Assembly (NCBI GenBank): GCA_037074705.1
Contig: CM073591.1
Span: forward strand, 178,647,432-178,711,431
DNA length: 64,000 nt
Reading direction: 5' to 3'
Origin: Zhengitettix transpicula
Lineage: Eukaryota; Arthropoda; Insecta; Orthoptera; Tetrigidae
The position numbers were made by a program, and so were the translations under genes. Below are positions 23,933-36,600 of the stretch, piece after piece; within the stretch, counting starts at the first letter, position 1, and every line of letters starts with the position of its first letter. The notes beneath the pieces were generated by a model. The model had not been told where the DNA came from and did no database searches. It saw only the letters and a list, made by a program, of their open reading frames with translations.

Positions 23933-24172
23933 CAATGGAAAGAAGTGTTTTGTCGTGTCCAAGATGAACAAGTCATACTCCCGACGTAAGGCGCAAAGCG
24001 CAGCGATGGACCAAAGGTGCAGGAAACGGTGAGAAGCCGCCTCGTACAGCGCGGTGACTGGAAATTGTAAAAGGTTGAACCTAGTTCTGATCGGCTTGTG
24101 TTCGTTAACCACCGGAATTTTCTGCCAAGGATTTGGATCCATTCCCTCACTTCACGGACGCATATGCATTCA
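23933..24172. repeat. Direct repeat copy 2
   Basis: Partner of 20985-21212, about 2.95 kb away in the same orientation. Both copies lie downstream of a Jockey RT remnant, so the repeat may be part of that element's 3' region or of a larger segmental duplication. Confidence 0.75.
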
Positions 24173-24407
24173 TACAAATATGACTATTCAACATCTCTTT
24201 TCAAGAACATTTAAATTGACAAGTTACCATGTTTTATACTGTCTGGTGGGTGTTCTCTATCGTCTGCTAGCCTTTACTATGCCGCACAAATGACCTAAAA
24301 CTAAATCTCTACGGACAATATATTTTAAGGTTTAAGAAAATATAACACATTTAAGACATAGAAAAATTTATTGACCTTTAAATAATATCAGTTTTGTATA
24401 CAGTTGC

Positions 24408-25555
24408 CTAATATTGCATCCTACTTTCATCCATTGCTTTTTCTTTACACATATGACGAATTCTGCAATTGAAGTAATGTTTTAATAAAACCTTTATTAA
24501 AATTGAGTAGTGAGTTTCCTCACCAAATTCGGCCGAATCTATTAAATGGTCGAATTCACAAAATAAAATTTGTTTATGTCCCAACATCCGGAATACCTCC
24601 ACACACAATTTTAATAATAAATTCTTCTTTCCTATTTGTGTTTCGTTATTCCTCAATACTTTTTCAGCAAGTGTAAATAATTTCACAACGTCTTTAGACG
24701 GGTTGATTAACTTGTCTTTAAAGTCCTTTATCTTAATCAATCCTGTTTTTCTTTCAGAGCGAGGAGCAAGGAGAACCTCTAAACAACCTAAACACTTTAG
24801 TATTTTTACCACCATCCTTACAACACTTCCTGAAATATATTCTACCACTTTTTCTGAATATAATGTTAATCTATCATATTCAGGGATGTAATCAAAATTG
24901 TGATCTGTACAAGATTAAAATTATTTTTTTCAATTGGTACAACCAGTGTCTCCAAAATTCCTCCCGAACTATTGGCACTGTTGGATGGTTCTATCTGCGT
25001 AATCAAATATTTCCTATTTGCTGGTCTGAACTGTAATGCATTTGGATTATTTCGATTCCCCCCACATCTTCGTATGCAAGAAAAGAAGAGTTCTAAATGG
25101 TCCTGGCTTAATATAAATTCGAGAACTGGAGAATCGTTCCACACATACTTCTCTGCCAGTTGCCTCAAACTGAGAAGATCTAAAACAATCTCACACACAC
25201 CCATCTTCCTCCCTGACAAATTTACTAAACTCCCATCGTACAGCTTTAAATTCATAATATACTGTACAGATCTTTCTATTGTGTTACATATTGTCACTTT
25301 ATTACCTCTAAACACAGGAGTTTCTGTACCCTTGTTCATAAAATTTCACGAATTCAACATATCAAATGCTTTATCTACCATTTTTATGAACTTTACTGTG
25401 CCCTCACAATTTACAAATTCAGACAAACCCAAGTCTCTACAAAAAATCATGGCATCTGCTACAGAATTGCTTAGTGTCTGGGCAGCCAATGCTACCTTCA
25501 TTTTCTGTGCCTCATACTGAATGTGCAGCCTCGTCATTATATTTGCAACATGTTC
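24408..25555 (-). pseudogene. P-element-type transposase, C-terminal fragment
   Basis: Three adjoining minus-strand frames (25537-25346, 25339-24866, 24848-24408) read continuously as the C-terminal half of P/THAP9-like transposases: KVALAAQTLSNSVADAM, KFIKMVDKAFDMLNS, an LSQDHLELFFSCIRRCGGN motif (the most conserved block of the family) and NNPNALQFR. They are separated by a stop/frameshift near 25340 and a stop-containing junction near 24850. The THAP DNA-binding domain and the N-terminal catalytic part are absent. Inactive. Confidence 0.85.
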
Positions 25556-26399
25556 CTAGTCTAGAGCGACACAACAGCACCTCCAAAGCTTTTTTTTGTC
25601 AAATGAAAGAGTGCAGTTAGTCGCTCTAGGATCTTCTTAGCACCTGAAGAAAGTACAAGGATCCCTGAAACTTTGTGCAGTATTTTGTCTGTATTTGGCT
25701 ATATTTCTTCTTCTTCTTCTTATTATTATTATGCAGATACTTACTTAAAATACGATACTTCATGTGATTTCGAACTACGATTATTACAATTGTAGGCTGA
25801 ACACACTTTTGGCATGATTTATAATAACAAACAATTTATTTTAACACAAAAACTTCAATACTCTCACCATCAGTAGCATAACACAAATTGGGTTTTAGGT
25901 GAAGTTGACCGACTAAAAAATGGCGGTCAGTGGTGTTTGTTGCTGTCACCCAGAGCGCAGTAACGCTGATATAGTCACACTATTATGTTTATATATATCT
26001 CTTTGGATAAAATAAACCATGGCTCTATTACTTAAGTTTTTGGACCTTTATCGACTGGGTTATATTTCAAAGTCAAAGCAGACCACTGTCATGATCATCG
26101 TATATTTGTATTATACTCGTTTCTTCTCTGGAATCGTTTATTTAAATTTTCTGTTTCATGTTCTTTCTTACTATAATATCCGATAGTGACTAATAGTATA
26201 TAGAAGCAATTTATTTGAGAATATAAACGGCTGACAAGCATGTTCTTTGTTTCCTTCTTTAAAATACTTTATACACCATAAAAAGGTCTGAAGCGAACAT
26301 AATTTTTTTTTTTAGCTTTCTTATCCCTGTTACCTAATTTTAAGAGTAATAACTAAGCAGTGTGTCGTAGATAGGCACAAGGACTTTGATTTGAAAGTT
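25556..26399. other. Intergenic, AT-rich
   Basis: Contains a (TTC)n(TTA)n microsatellite at about 25707-25732. Nothing else recognised. Confidence 0.5.
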
Positions 26400-26790
26400 T
26401 TGATTTCTATTTTCTTGCATAACCTCGGGATTCTACACCAATCTCAATGGTTTTCGCATTAGTTTTATATAACGCCATTCCATCCCTTAGGAATTCCCCG
26501 TGCCATGGCATAAGGGGTTGAAATTGTACACTAACAGCATCGGGAGAGGCACTTTTAGTCTTAATGACCCTGAAATGTATTTATTCGATTTATGGGAAGC
26601 TTTTGCGTGTTTTAAAAATTCCACCTCCTTTCACCGCCGTCCCTTGGGTGATGGTTGTATCTCATTCCCACAGTTCTTTTCCGGACTTCAAGGAAAATGT
26701 GTACAGAATTTGTTAGAAATTGATGCATGTATTTCAATTTGTATGTGCAACATACGCACATGCAGTTTTATTTGTAAGAAAGATAAGAAT
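26400..26790 (+). mobile_element. Single Helitron-like repeat unit with leader
   Basis: One unit in the orientation of the 15430-18390 block (CCTCGGGATTCTACACCAATCTC in two parts, GGTTTTCGCATTA, AAGGGGTTGAAATTGTACA, GAAATGTATTTATTCGA) followed by the complement of the leader (ACATACGCACATGCAG). This is a separate insertion 8 kb from the array. Confidence 0.65.
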
Positions 26791-27497
26791 ACAGGAAAGA
26801 AGATTCAGTAAAGTTATGCAGAGCAGTGGTGGCTAGTGCAAATGTGCTCATGTACTTCAGCACACCAATAACTTAATTTTTCTTAATTTGAAGAACCTTT
26901 ACAATAATTGTGTTTTAAACAGTGTGAATTTATGGAAACTGCCATCCTTACAGCTCACTAGCACCCGATAATGCAGTCAACTGGCTATTTCTGTTGTACC
27001 CACGGCTCAGGACAATATCTCACACTGGAATAGGAAATGCGCGGTATATCGTTTCATTACCTCTGCGCTACCCGTAAAGCTTAAAAGAATGTGCCTTCTC
27101 GCGGTGCTATGAGCCAGTGCCAAAAATTAACTTTATTTAAAATACGTTTGAAAGAAAATGCTAAAAAAGTAAAATTATTCTTCTTTTAAAAATTGACGGA
27201 ATTATAAATTATATAATATTTTTCACTGTTTTTTTGTCATGGATTTATTAAGGTATTGATATTTAATCAATTACATTAGAAAATGTCCCAATTAAAGTTG
27301 ATTTTCTGAAACGTAATAAAGGGACATTTCTGTTTTGGAACATTTTCATCCTTTCATCTTTTTTAGGGTCAGACAAGCATATCTTTGATTATACCATTTC
27401 ATAATTGTTTTAATGTATGATATCTTTATTGGCGGGTTATTCATTCGTGACTATATTTTGTTGCAATTTTCTATAAGGTTAAACATATCTTGCATTG
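26791..27497 (+). promoter_or_regulatory. Fancd2 upstream region
   Basis: About 700 bp of AT-rich sequence ahead of the Fancd2 start codon. It must hold the promoter or 5' UTR, but I see no convincing TATA or initiator that would fix the transcription start. CAGTGGTGGCTAGTG at 26824 is hAT-end-like. Confidence 0.3.
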
Positions 27498-27660
27498 ATG
27501 TATAAAAGACGCGTAAAACGTACATTGGACAATCCAGAAGTTCCGCTTTCCAAGAAATTGTCTGTTTCCAGTCAATATGTTAGTACGAAGTCGTATTTCG
27601 AAGAAATTATTTCTTCTTGTGGTATCACTTGTGTAAAAGGAGAGAACCCTAATATTTTGA
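27498..27660 (+). CDS. Fancd2: Fancd2 exon 1
   Basis: Residues 1-54 plus one base. The start ATG follows TGCATTG; the N-terminus is basic (KRRVKR, then PLSKK), NLS-like as in vertebrate FANCD2. Donor TTGA|GTAAGT. No earlier in-frame Met was considered convincing. Confidence 0.85.
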
Positions 27661-30600
27661 GTAAGTTATGATCTACAGAACTTAAAATTCATAGTAAAGT
27701 AACACTATTGCCTGAAACGTTTCGTTATATTTTCGTGAATTTTAATAGAAAAATCTGTTTGTAGCTTGTGACCAAGCTGTGTTTGCTAATAATCTTAAAA
27801 AGAAATTGATGAATCATCATTCATTTCCAAATAATGTTAAGGAATTTATGGAGACCCTGGAAACTTTTGTAAATGATGAAGAAAATTTGAAGAAAGCTTT
27901 ATGCAACACTGAGGTATTCTTTGTAATGAAATCTTAATGTTGTAAATTTATTAAAAGTGACATGGGACTTTATATTGTCTTATTTCTTTTCAGAGAGGTA
28001 TTTTTTTCAGATCAGGTTTCTAAGCAGTTTTGGTTATTTTTGTGAAGGCTTGCCACACATGTTTATTACAGATTTGAACTAATGTATTATATTTTTATAA
28101 TTCAATATGATTTTTGACAAATTGAATTCAAAATTCTTTGTGTTAAATTAAGTGTTTTATATTTTTTATTACTTTTAATGGCGGACAACTATCAGTTGTA
28201 TTGACATGAGACATTTATAGCGTGATAATTATTTATTCTTAAGAAGATTTATGTATGCTAGCTTCCATAAAAGTAATTTTATTTATGGAAATGTATCTGT
28301 TAAATAAATTAATGCCATGTATCAGTTTTTGGTTCAAAAATAAAATATTAATAATTTTTGATGTTCTTATTTTCATATATTTGTTTAAGACTTCAGAGGA
28401 TTGTCTCAATGCCAGAGGAACCACACAAGTTAGTTTAATCCAGCTTCTCCTTTCCATTGATTGTGTGCAATCTGACTTATTGAAATTGTTATTCGAGAAA
28501 TTACTTGAATTTTCTCTTATTGTTGGGAGGTAAGTTTTTAATCACCAGTGTTATTATTGAAGTAGTAGTGTATTTGAATAAGTTGCATAACTTGAATTAA
28601 TAATTTATTTATAAAGATATTGTATTTTTTCAGTGGCATTAATGATCTTGAACAGTATCCTTGGATAAGAATGATACTTCGTCAGATGCGCTTCTTAGAT
28701 AATATTGTTAATCCTGATGCTATGAATGAACAATTGAATGAGTTACTTGATGCTGCACCTACACCTGTAAGATATATTTTTGATAACCATATGTAATAAT
28801 TTGACTTTATTGTATTATATTTATTCTGCAAGTTACTACTTTTAGTTTAACTTTCTTCAACACACATTTCTTCATACATGTACAGAGTGAGTTGTATTGT
28901 TAAATATGATTCATTCAGAGTTAAAGATTCAAAAGATTGCTCAGTTTTGCTTTGTACTAGATGTTTTTATACAACAAATTAAAATGAAAAGTGAAGGAAA
29001 ATCTATTTCTGGTATAAAGAGAAGAAAATAACTGATTAAGATGTCAAAGTCAAAGGCCCTAACACACTTGCCCCATGTTCATTTTCCCAATAAGAGAAAT
29101 GGGTCACTTTCCTGAAAACTATTTTCAGAAAGTTGTCTTCCTGAAAGTTCACTTTTCCCAAATTGTGTTTCCAAAATTCTGCAAAAAAAATTTTCCCCAC
29201 AAAATAAACCATAATATTAATAAAATACTCAATATGTTAGTTTATTATACATGATTCTTATGTAAATTATGTTGTTAATGTGTTGAGCAATTTCAACCAG
29301 AAACGTGATTAGGGAAATTGGACTCGGTAAAGAGACCAATTTTACCTGTCAGGGAAACGACCCATCGGCATGTTGGTATGATGGACAAACGCCAATTGGG
29401 AAAATGCCCCTTGGATAAGAGTCTTTTAGGCAAATGACTGATTAAGGCATTGAGAGGAATTGATTAAAGTTTAAAAATTAAAAATAGTTGAAAACAACTT
29501 AAGTATTGCTCAATGTACAGTATTTTTAAGTGATTCAATATCTTATGTTTGTATTACAAAGATCTTCTTTCTTTGTTACCTTTAAGTGTTCTTAAGGGCA
29601 TGTAATAAATGGTATTTGTTAATGCTCTTAAGCTTGCTCCACATTTATCAATAAGACAATTGTGACAGTATAAGTGATAAAGATAAATGGACGGAAGTCC
29701 AGAAAAGCTAAAGGTTCTCTAACACTGGGACCAGTGAAGAAGGAATTTAGTTAAATGGTGCCCAAAAATGGCTGAAGTATTTGCTTGGCAGAGTTAAAGT
29801 GGGCACTAAATGTCAGACAGTCCTGAAATATTGCAAAGACAGATCTAATAAAATCTATGAGTTTAAGAAAATGCAAATAAAAACAAGTAACAGTTGCTTT
29901 AAAATAACAATTAATCTTACAGCAAAAGACAAGATAGAGGAGATAACCTTCTGATATATTCATGCTAGAATTTGAAGGTTTAGAACAAAACAGTGAGCCA
30001 ATATCAAACTCTTCAAAAAAAAGCATGGAAGAGTAAGACATCTAAATATCCAAAGAATGACAAAAAAAGAAATTTAATTGTGTTCTGAGATTGTATCAAG
30101 TGTTCACCATAAATATCAATGTACATTGGTTGACAAGATGAAAAAATGGTAATATACCAAGCTACAACATTGCAGCCTACTTCTGCAGAACAATGAAAGT
30201 ACAAGGTGGTAGTGCAGTCTTCATATGATGAGACCTAGATTTACAACAAATTACCATGCTACAGTAGCTTCATATGTCTATAGTGTGTCTAATGAAGCAC
30301 AAGCCCAATATCAGCTTTTCATAACTAGATTTGAAGTACTACTAACAAGGCTAACAACTCAAAATAGCAATAAAAATCTGGTAATCACTGCTGATCTAAC
30401 TATATAACTGACTGAAATACACAAACAAGAAATTAGAAAATTTTTACATTTATTAGGATCATATGGATTCTTCTCTCTTGAGAAACAACTTACATGACCT
30501 GCAAGCCAAAGATGCTCAGCTAACATCATAACAAACACCCAGGACATTCATATTGCTATTAGATCCTGTGCCTTCTCTGACCATTCTATGGTTATAGCTA

Positions 30601-33600
30601 CTGTGCTAAACATAGTGCAGCATCCCAAGGCAACACACAATAGAAGAAAAATGGATGAGTATTCCGTGAATCTACTGAAAGAAAATTTAGGTAAGGCTCT
30701 ACCAAGTATACCTAACAATTTTATATCTTTCTGGAATGAGTTTCTGAAACACCTAAATTCTTCTTTCCCAACCAGGTGCTTCATAATTCCCCATAACTCA
30801 TGGTGGAATGAGGAACTCAGATTGTTGCAAAATCAGTTACAGTTTGCCACTGCCTATAGAGATTTGAACTTAAATGAGGACAATATTCAGTTAGTTAGAA
30901 TATTGAGGACTACATTCAGAAAACTGAGTAGACAAATGAAAATAGACTGTAATAGTGATATCTTACAAAACTCTAGCCATAACTCCAAAGCTTACTGGAA
31001 AATTGTGAAAGGAGAAGATAATATTGAGTCAAGCACCTCCAGCACCAATTAACCTAACCTTCTAAATGAATCTTTTGTGAATGTTCCAAGCTTAATTGCT
31101 CCAATCCCAGACATGCTCCAGATACGAGAGTTCCTGAACTGTGATGGCAAATTAAATGACCCATCATCATACTGACCAATTGCCCTTGTCTCTATTATGT
31201 CCAAAGTATTGGAACATTAAAAAGTAGAATACCTAACTTTATGAAGCATAATAATGTTTTATATGTTGACCACATTCGTTCACGATCCACAGTTGTATAC
31301 GGACGGAAGTAAATAAACGTTGCGCTCCGATCGTCTACGACTCAGAAAGTGTTAAAAACTGGCAACTCGTAGTTACAATTCGAATAAATCATCAAATCCA
31401 TCAAGAATCAACATCATCACTTCTCACCACCAGCTACATGAAGGATGAGGACCTGGATCCACCCCCACACATCAGTGAAAACTTCAAGACTTTCTACTCT
31501 CAAGATCAACCAACTCCAAAAGTGATAAGTGTTAAACTACAATCATGTGCTCAACCGTGTGAAATCAACAGTGATCCTACCATAACTTCATCTCCAACGA
31601 CACATAGTAACCAAGACATATCCGCTTCACCCGTTCTACAATCCTCCATTCACAAACGCCGTAAAATGTTTCCTCCAGCCACTAATATTAACAATAGTGA
31701 AAAAAGTGCACATACTACATCCCAAGCTCCATTTCCTCCCCAAACAAGTATCTCTGCACATAAGGGTGGAAAAATAAATGGTTCAGCAAAACATTCAACC
31801 ACCATAAGCAACAACAGTGACTATAGTGAATCCCTTTCCCCATTTTCCTCACCTAATAGATTCGTTCTACTACAGGACATGGAAACAGAAGATCAAGAAC
31901 CTCCCATTCCAACTCACCATATTCCAAAAGTTAAACCTCCTCCTATATACATCACCAACACCAACGATATAAACCTACTCATAAAAAACGTAAAATCAAT
32001 ATGCTCCTCCTCATTCTCCTACCATGCAGAGGAAAAAAAAATTAAACTTAATCTGCAAACACCTGAAGATTTTAGATCTACCTCCAAATACCTAATCGAA
32101 AAAAAGCTACGTTTCATACCTACCAAATAAAAAGTGAAAAAAACTTTAGAGTAGTAGTAAGAGGACTTCACCACTCATCAGATAGGAATAGTATTAAAGA
32201 TGAACTCATTGCCCTAGGTTACAGTCCAGTGTCAATAACCCCAGTAATCCATCCAGTTACTAAAGCTAATCTTCCTCTATTTTTTGTAGACCTTTCCCCT
32301 AACCCAATCAACCCAACTATCTATAACCTAAAATCACTCTACTTCTCAAAAATCCAGGTCGAACCCCCCAAACCTAAAAGATATATAGTTCAGTGTCATA
32401 ACTGTCAAGACTTCGGTCACACTCGCAATTATTGCAATCATCCCCCCAAATGCATACGGTGCCAAGAAACCCATTCTTCTAACACATGCACTATTCCCAA
32501 ATTGACCCCACCCTCTTGTCCCAACTGCCAAGGTCCACATCCAATTACAGAGGTTGTCCATGTTACAAAATCTTACAAACAAATCTGAACCAGAAATTCT
32601 GTACAAACATTCCACCCCTTAACCTCACAAATAAAAACATCAGCAAAGACAATCCTACTCCTACTCCTTCCAGCACTCCCCCCTCTCACACCCCTCCCCT
32701 ACAACTGTACTCTGACGTACTAAGAAATAGATACCCCACTCCCGCCTCACCAAACCAAGAAAACACTGCTTCCCATCCACCTAGCAACGAAGTCAATATC
32801 CTCAACACCATTTGCACAAAAATCGACAGCCATCACTCTGCTTCTCAATATCCTGGCTACTATCCTCCCCAAACTTCTCAACTCCAAATAATTCCCTCTC
32901 CGAACACTGCCTCCCATTCTCCCCCACTAAATATTTGTACCTGGAACGTCTGCAGCCTAAACAATAAATTCCACGAACTGTCTTATTTCGTTATAAGTAT
33001 AATATTGACATTCTCTTAATCTCCGAAACAAAAATGACTCCTTCACTTAATTTCTTCCTTCCCAATTATATTACCTACAGATCTGACCATCCCTCTAATA
33101 CTCGAAAAGGAGGATCTGCTATCCTAATCAGAAAGACTATTCCTCATTATCCCATCCCAACTAACTCTTCCATTGAACAAGAACTAACTACAATAACTGT
33201 CCAACTTCCAAACAACAACAAAATTACCCTAGTTGCCTACTATTCCTCTCCTAATTATAAAATAGATTACAACCTATATAGCCACTGTTTCAGTCCTCTT
33301 CCCTCTCCTTTCATAATTGGAGGCGACTTCAATTCCGAACATGTGATGTTTGGTTCTAGGATTTCCTCACCAAGAGGTATTATCCTTAATAACTACATCA
33401 CTAGCAAACCATTAACTCCCTTCTTTACTAATGAACCCACCTATTATCTGACTAATAACGCCTCCCCAGATGTACTGGACTTCTTCATCTGTAAGAAGTC
33501 TAGACATCTCCTCTTGAATATTTACGTCTTAAACGAGCTATCCTCTGATCACCTTCCTGTCGCAGCATCCTTATCCATAAAATATAATTCACTATTCTTT

Positions 33601-36600
33601 CCCCATACAATAAACAATAGAATTAATTGGAACATTTATAAAGCCTTAATCCACAACAGACTTCAAATCCCTAATTCACTAAAAAGCGAAACAGAAATCA
33701 ATGCTGCTGTTTATATTTTAATCTCCATAATTAGATCTGCTATAAAGGAATCATCCTTAACCCTTACCCCAAAACCACCCTATTCCCAAGCCAATAATAT
33801 TGAACTCAATTCCCTCCTTTCCTTCAAAAAATTCATCTGAAATAGATGGATAGAAACAAAATACCCCTGTTATAAAACAACCCTCAACCTAATTTCCAAA
33901 AAAATAAAAAATAAACTCAAAGATATCAATAATCATATATATATCCAAAAAATGTCCCAACTCAACACCACAGACTGCTCCCTCTGGAAAAAAGCCAAAT
34001 ACATTCTCAAAGTAAAATCCTGTATTCCACCATTACTTCACAACTCCATTTGGTTTTCCTCGCCGCAGCAAAAAGCCAACCTTTTTGGTAAACTTCTTTC
34101 TACTCAGTTTAAATCTTTTCTGTCTTCCAATCCTACATTAGACAGTCTTATTCACAACTCATTATCAACCGCTGAAAAAGAGCTAAATCCTCCATCCCTA
34201 TTCTCCTTGAATGAAGTAGTGAAAACAATTTCGAAGTTAAAAAACAAAACAGCTCCCGGAAATGACCTAATCAACTTAAACCTCCTCAAACATCTTCCCA
34301 TAAAAACCCTTGTCCTACTAACAAACATATATAACACAATACTAATAACCTCAAAAATTCCCAATAACTGGAAATTAGCTACAATAATAATGATTAACAA
34401 ACCCGACAAGCTAAAATGTCCTTGATGATAAAGAACTTGTAACAGATCTGTTGGATCTGAGTAAATCATTTTATACAGTTCCTCATAAAATCCTCTTGGA
34501 AAAACTATACAATATAGCCATATGTGGACCTGCTATCAGTCTCTTTGAAACATTCGTATCGGGCAGAACACAATTGGTGAAATGTGGTAATAATGTCTCT
34601 GTCCTGGCCATTACTTTTTATAATGTATATAACTGATCTAAGATGTCTTTCATCCCACATCAGATGTGTCTTTACATATGCAGATGACACAACAATTATC
34701 ACAAAGACACATCATGCAGAAGCAGCAAAAGAAACTTGCTAATGAATCACTAGATCTACTCCAATTGTGGTTCCAAGCAAATGGGCTCCTTTTAAACCTA
34801 GAAAAAACAAAGCATATTTTGTTCATGCTAAAACAATTCTGCCCAGAGAAAAATGAAGTCACATCTACCAAACTGTTAGGGATCCATGTGGACCAAAATC
34901 TGACTTGTATTTCTCATACAGCAGCTCTGACCAAGAAATTGGCTGGAATTAATTGTCTACTGTGAAGACTGAAAAATGCCTTACAGCCTAATACACTCTT
35001 TTTCACAGTCATCTATATGGAGTGAGACCGTGTGGATGGTCAAAGGGAAGTCAGGCAGTATTCATAGCTCCAAAGCAAGCTCTCCGTTGTTTGGCAGGTA
35101 TGAGCCTCCAAAAGCCCTGCTGATCACTCTTCCTCCAAATGAAGATCTCTGAGCTCAAGAAGCTGGCAATTAGATTTTCATCATCACAAGACTGAGAACA
35201 ACTAAGGTCAACTGCAGACCTGGGAGGCTGAGGGTAAAACTGTACAACTGGTTGCCTCTGAATACTAGCAAGTTCTCTATATCAAAACTACTGTGGACTG
35301 TAAAACAATTATTATACCGTAATCCAGTATATAGTGTTGAAGTTTTCTTTGAATTAAATCAAGATTATTGGTTATTTAAATAATGGCAGTCATGAGCGAA
35401 GCTTCGAAGAGAGTGGATGTGTGGGTTATACGGGGGAAAATAAAGTGTGGTGCCTTAGTGAGATCAAAGACTATGAACGCATAACATTTAAATACAAGTG
35501 ATAACTATGAAAGGGATAATTGACAAATATCTATTATGTTAATTGACTAACATAAGTGACTATGTGAGCATTGCAAATCAGCGAAACATGGATCAGCAGA
35601 ATAATGGTGTCTCACAAGCATCGCAGAGCAGACGACAATTAGTCAGATGCAACAAGCTATGAATGAAATCAAAATTCTGACATGTAAATACATTAAAATC
35701 CAAATTAGCTCAAAGTTGTGAGAATAAATTGGCTAAAAGGGTTACAATTAGACTATAAAACTCTGAAGAAGAGGAAAAAATTGTAGCTTGAGAAACAGAC
35801 TGGTGCCTGCCTAAGAGTAGAAATAGCAAAAAAAGTAAAGCTAGCAAGTCACCTGTTGAAGAAAATGAAAGCCACATAAAATACTAAAAGTTAGTAAGCC
35901 TCTGCCAATAATTCTAAGCAATGTAGAAAATTATCATACAGTCAGAAAAAAACTTAACATAAGGAAATTAAAATCAATGTTAATTCTGACAATGAGTATT
36001 GAAAAAAGACAGAATTATTAAATAGCACTTACTTTGAGTGGCATTCCTATGAAAATAAAGCCTTCAGGCCAATTAAAGTAATGGTCAGAAACCTGCACCC
36101 GTATACTTATACAGACAATATTTTAGATGAACTAGTTCAAAAAAATGAAAAAATTTACGTCTGATTGAAAGTAATGAATAAGAAAAGGTAGCCAATTCAG
36201 ACAAAAAAGTGATAATATAATTGAGTTTTGTCAAAAGACAAGTGCAAACATGTGGTATTGATGTGCAGAAATAACCATAAACAGTCTCAAAGTTTTTAAT
36301 TTTATTAAATAATCAGTTGGAAGCTTTCAACTATTTTGTTATAATCATTCTGAATGAAGAATCAGATGTTACTACTTATATATAAAAACATAAAGTTAAG
36401 AATACATTGCAAAACCATCAGCATAACATACCTTCCTGTCCTATTATTAAAATCTCTTTAAAAATATTAGTATCAACTGGTACTTAGTCACTAAAATAAA
36501 ATTATGTTGTTTATTCAACAAGATCTGTTCTTAAACTGCTCCATTAGGTGGTTCAATTCTATAGTATTGGTTTATCATGCTGATAGTTATAATTTACCTA

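Noticed and set aside
24900..25520. 206-codon plus-strand ORF
   Set aside because: Antisense shadow of the P-element transposase fragment, which matches a known family on the minus strand.
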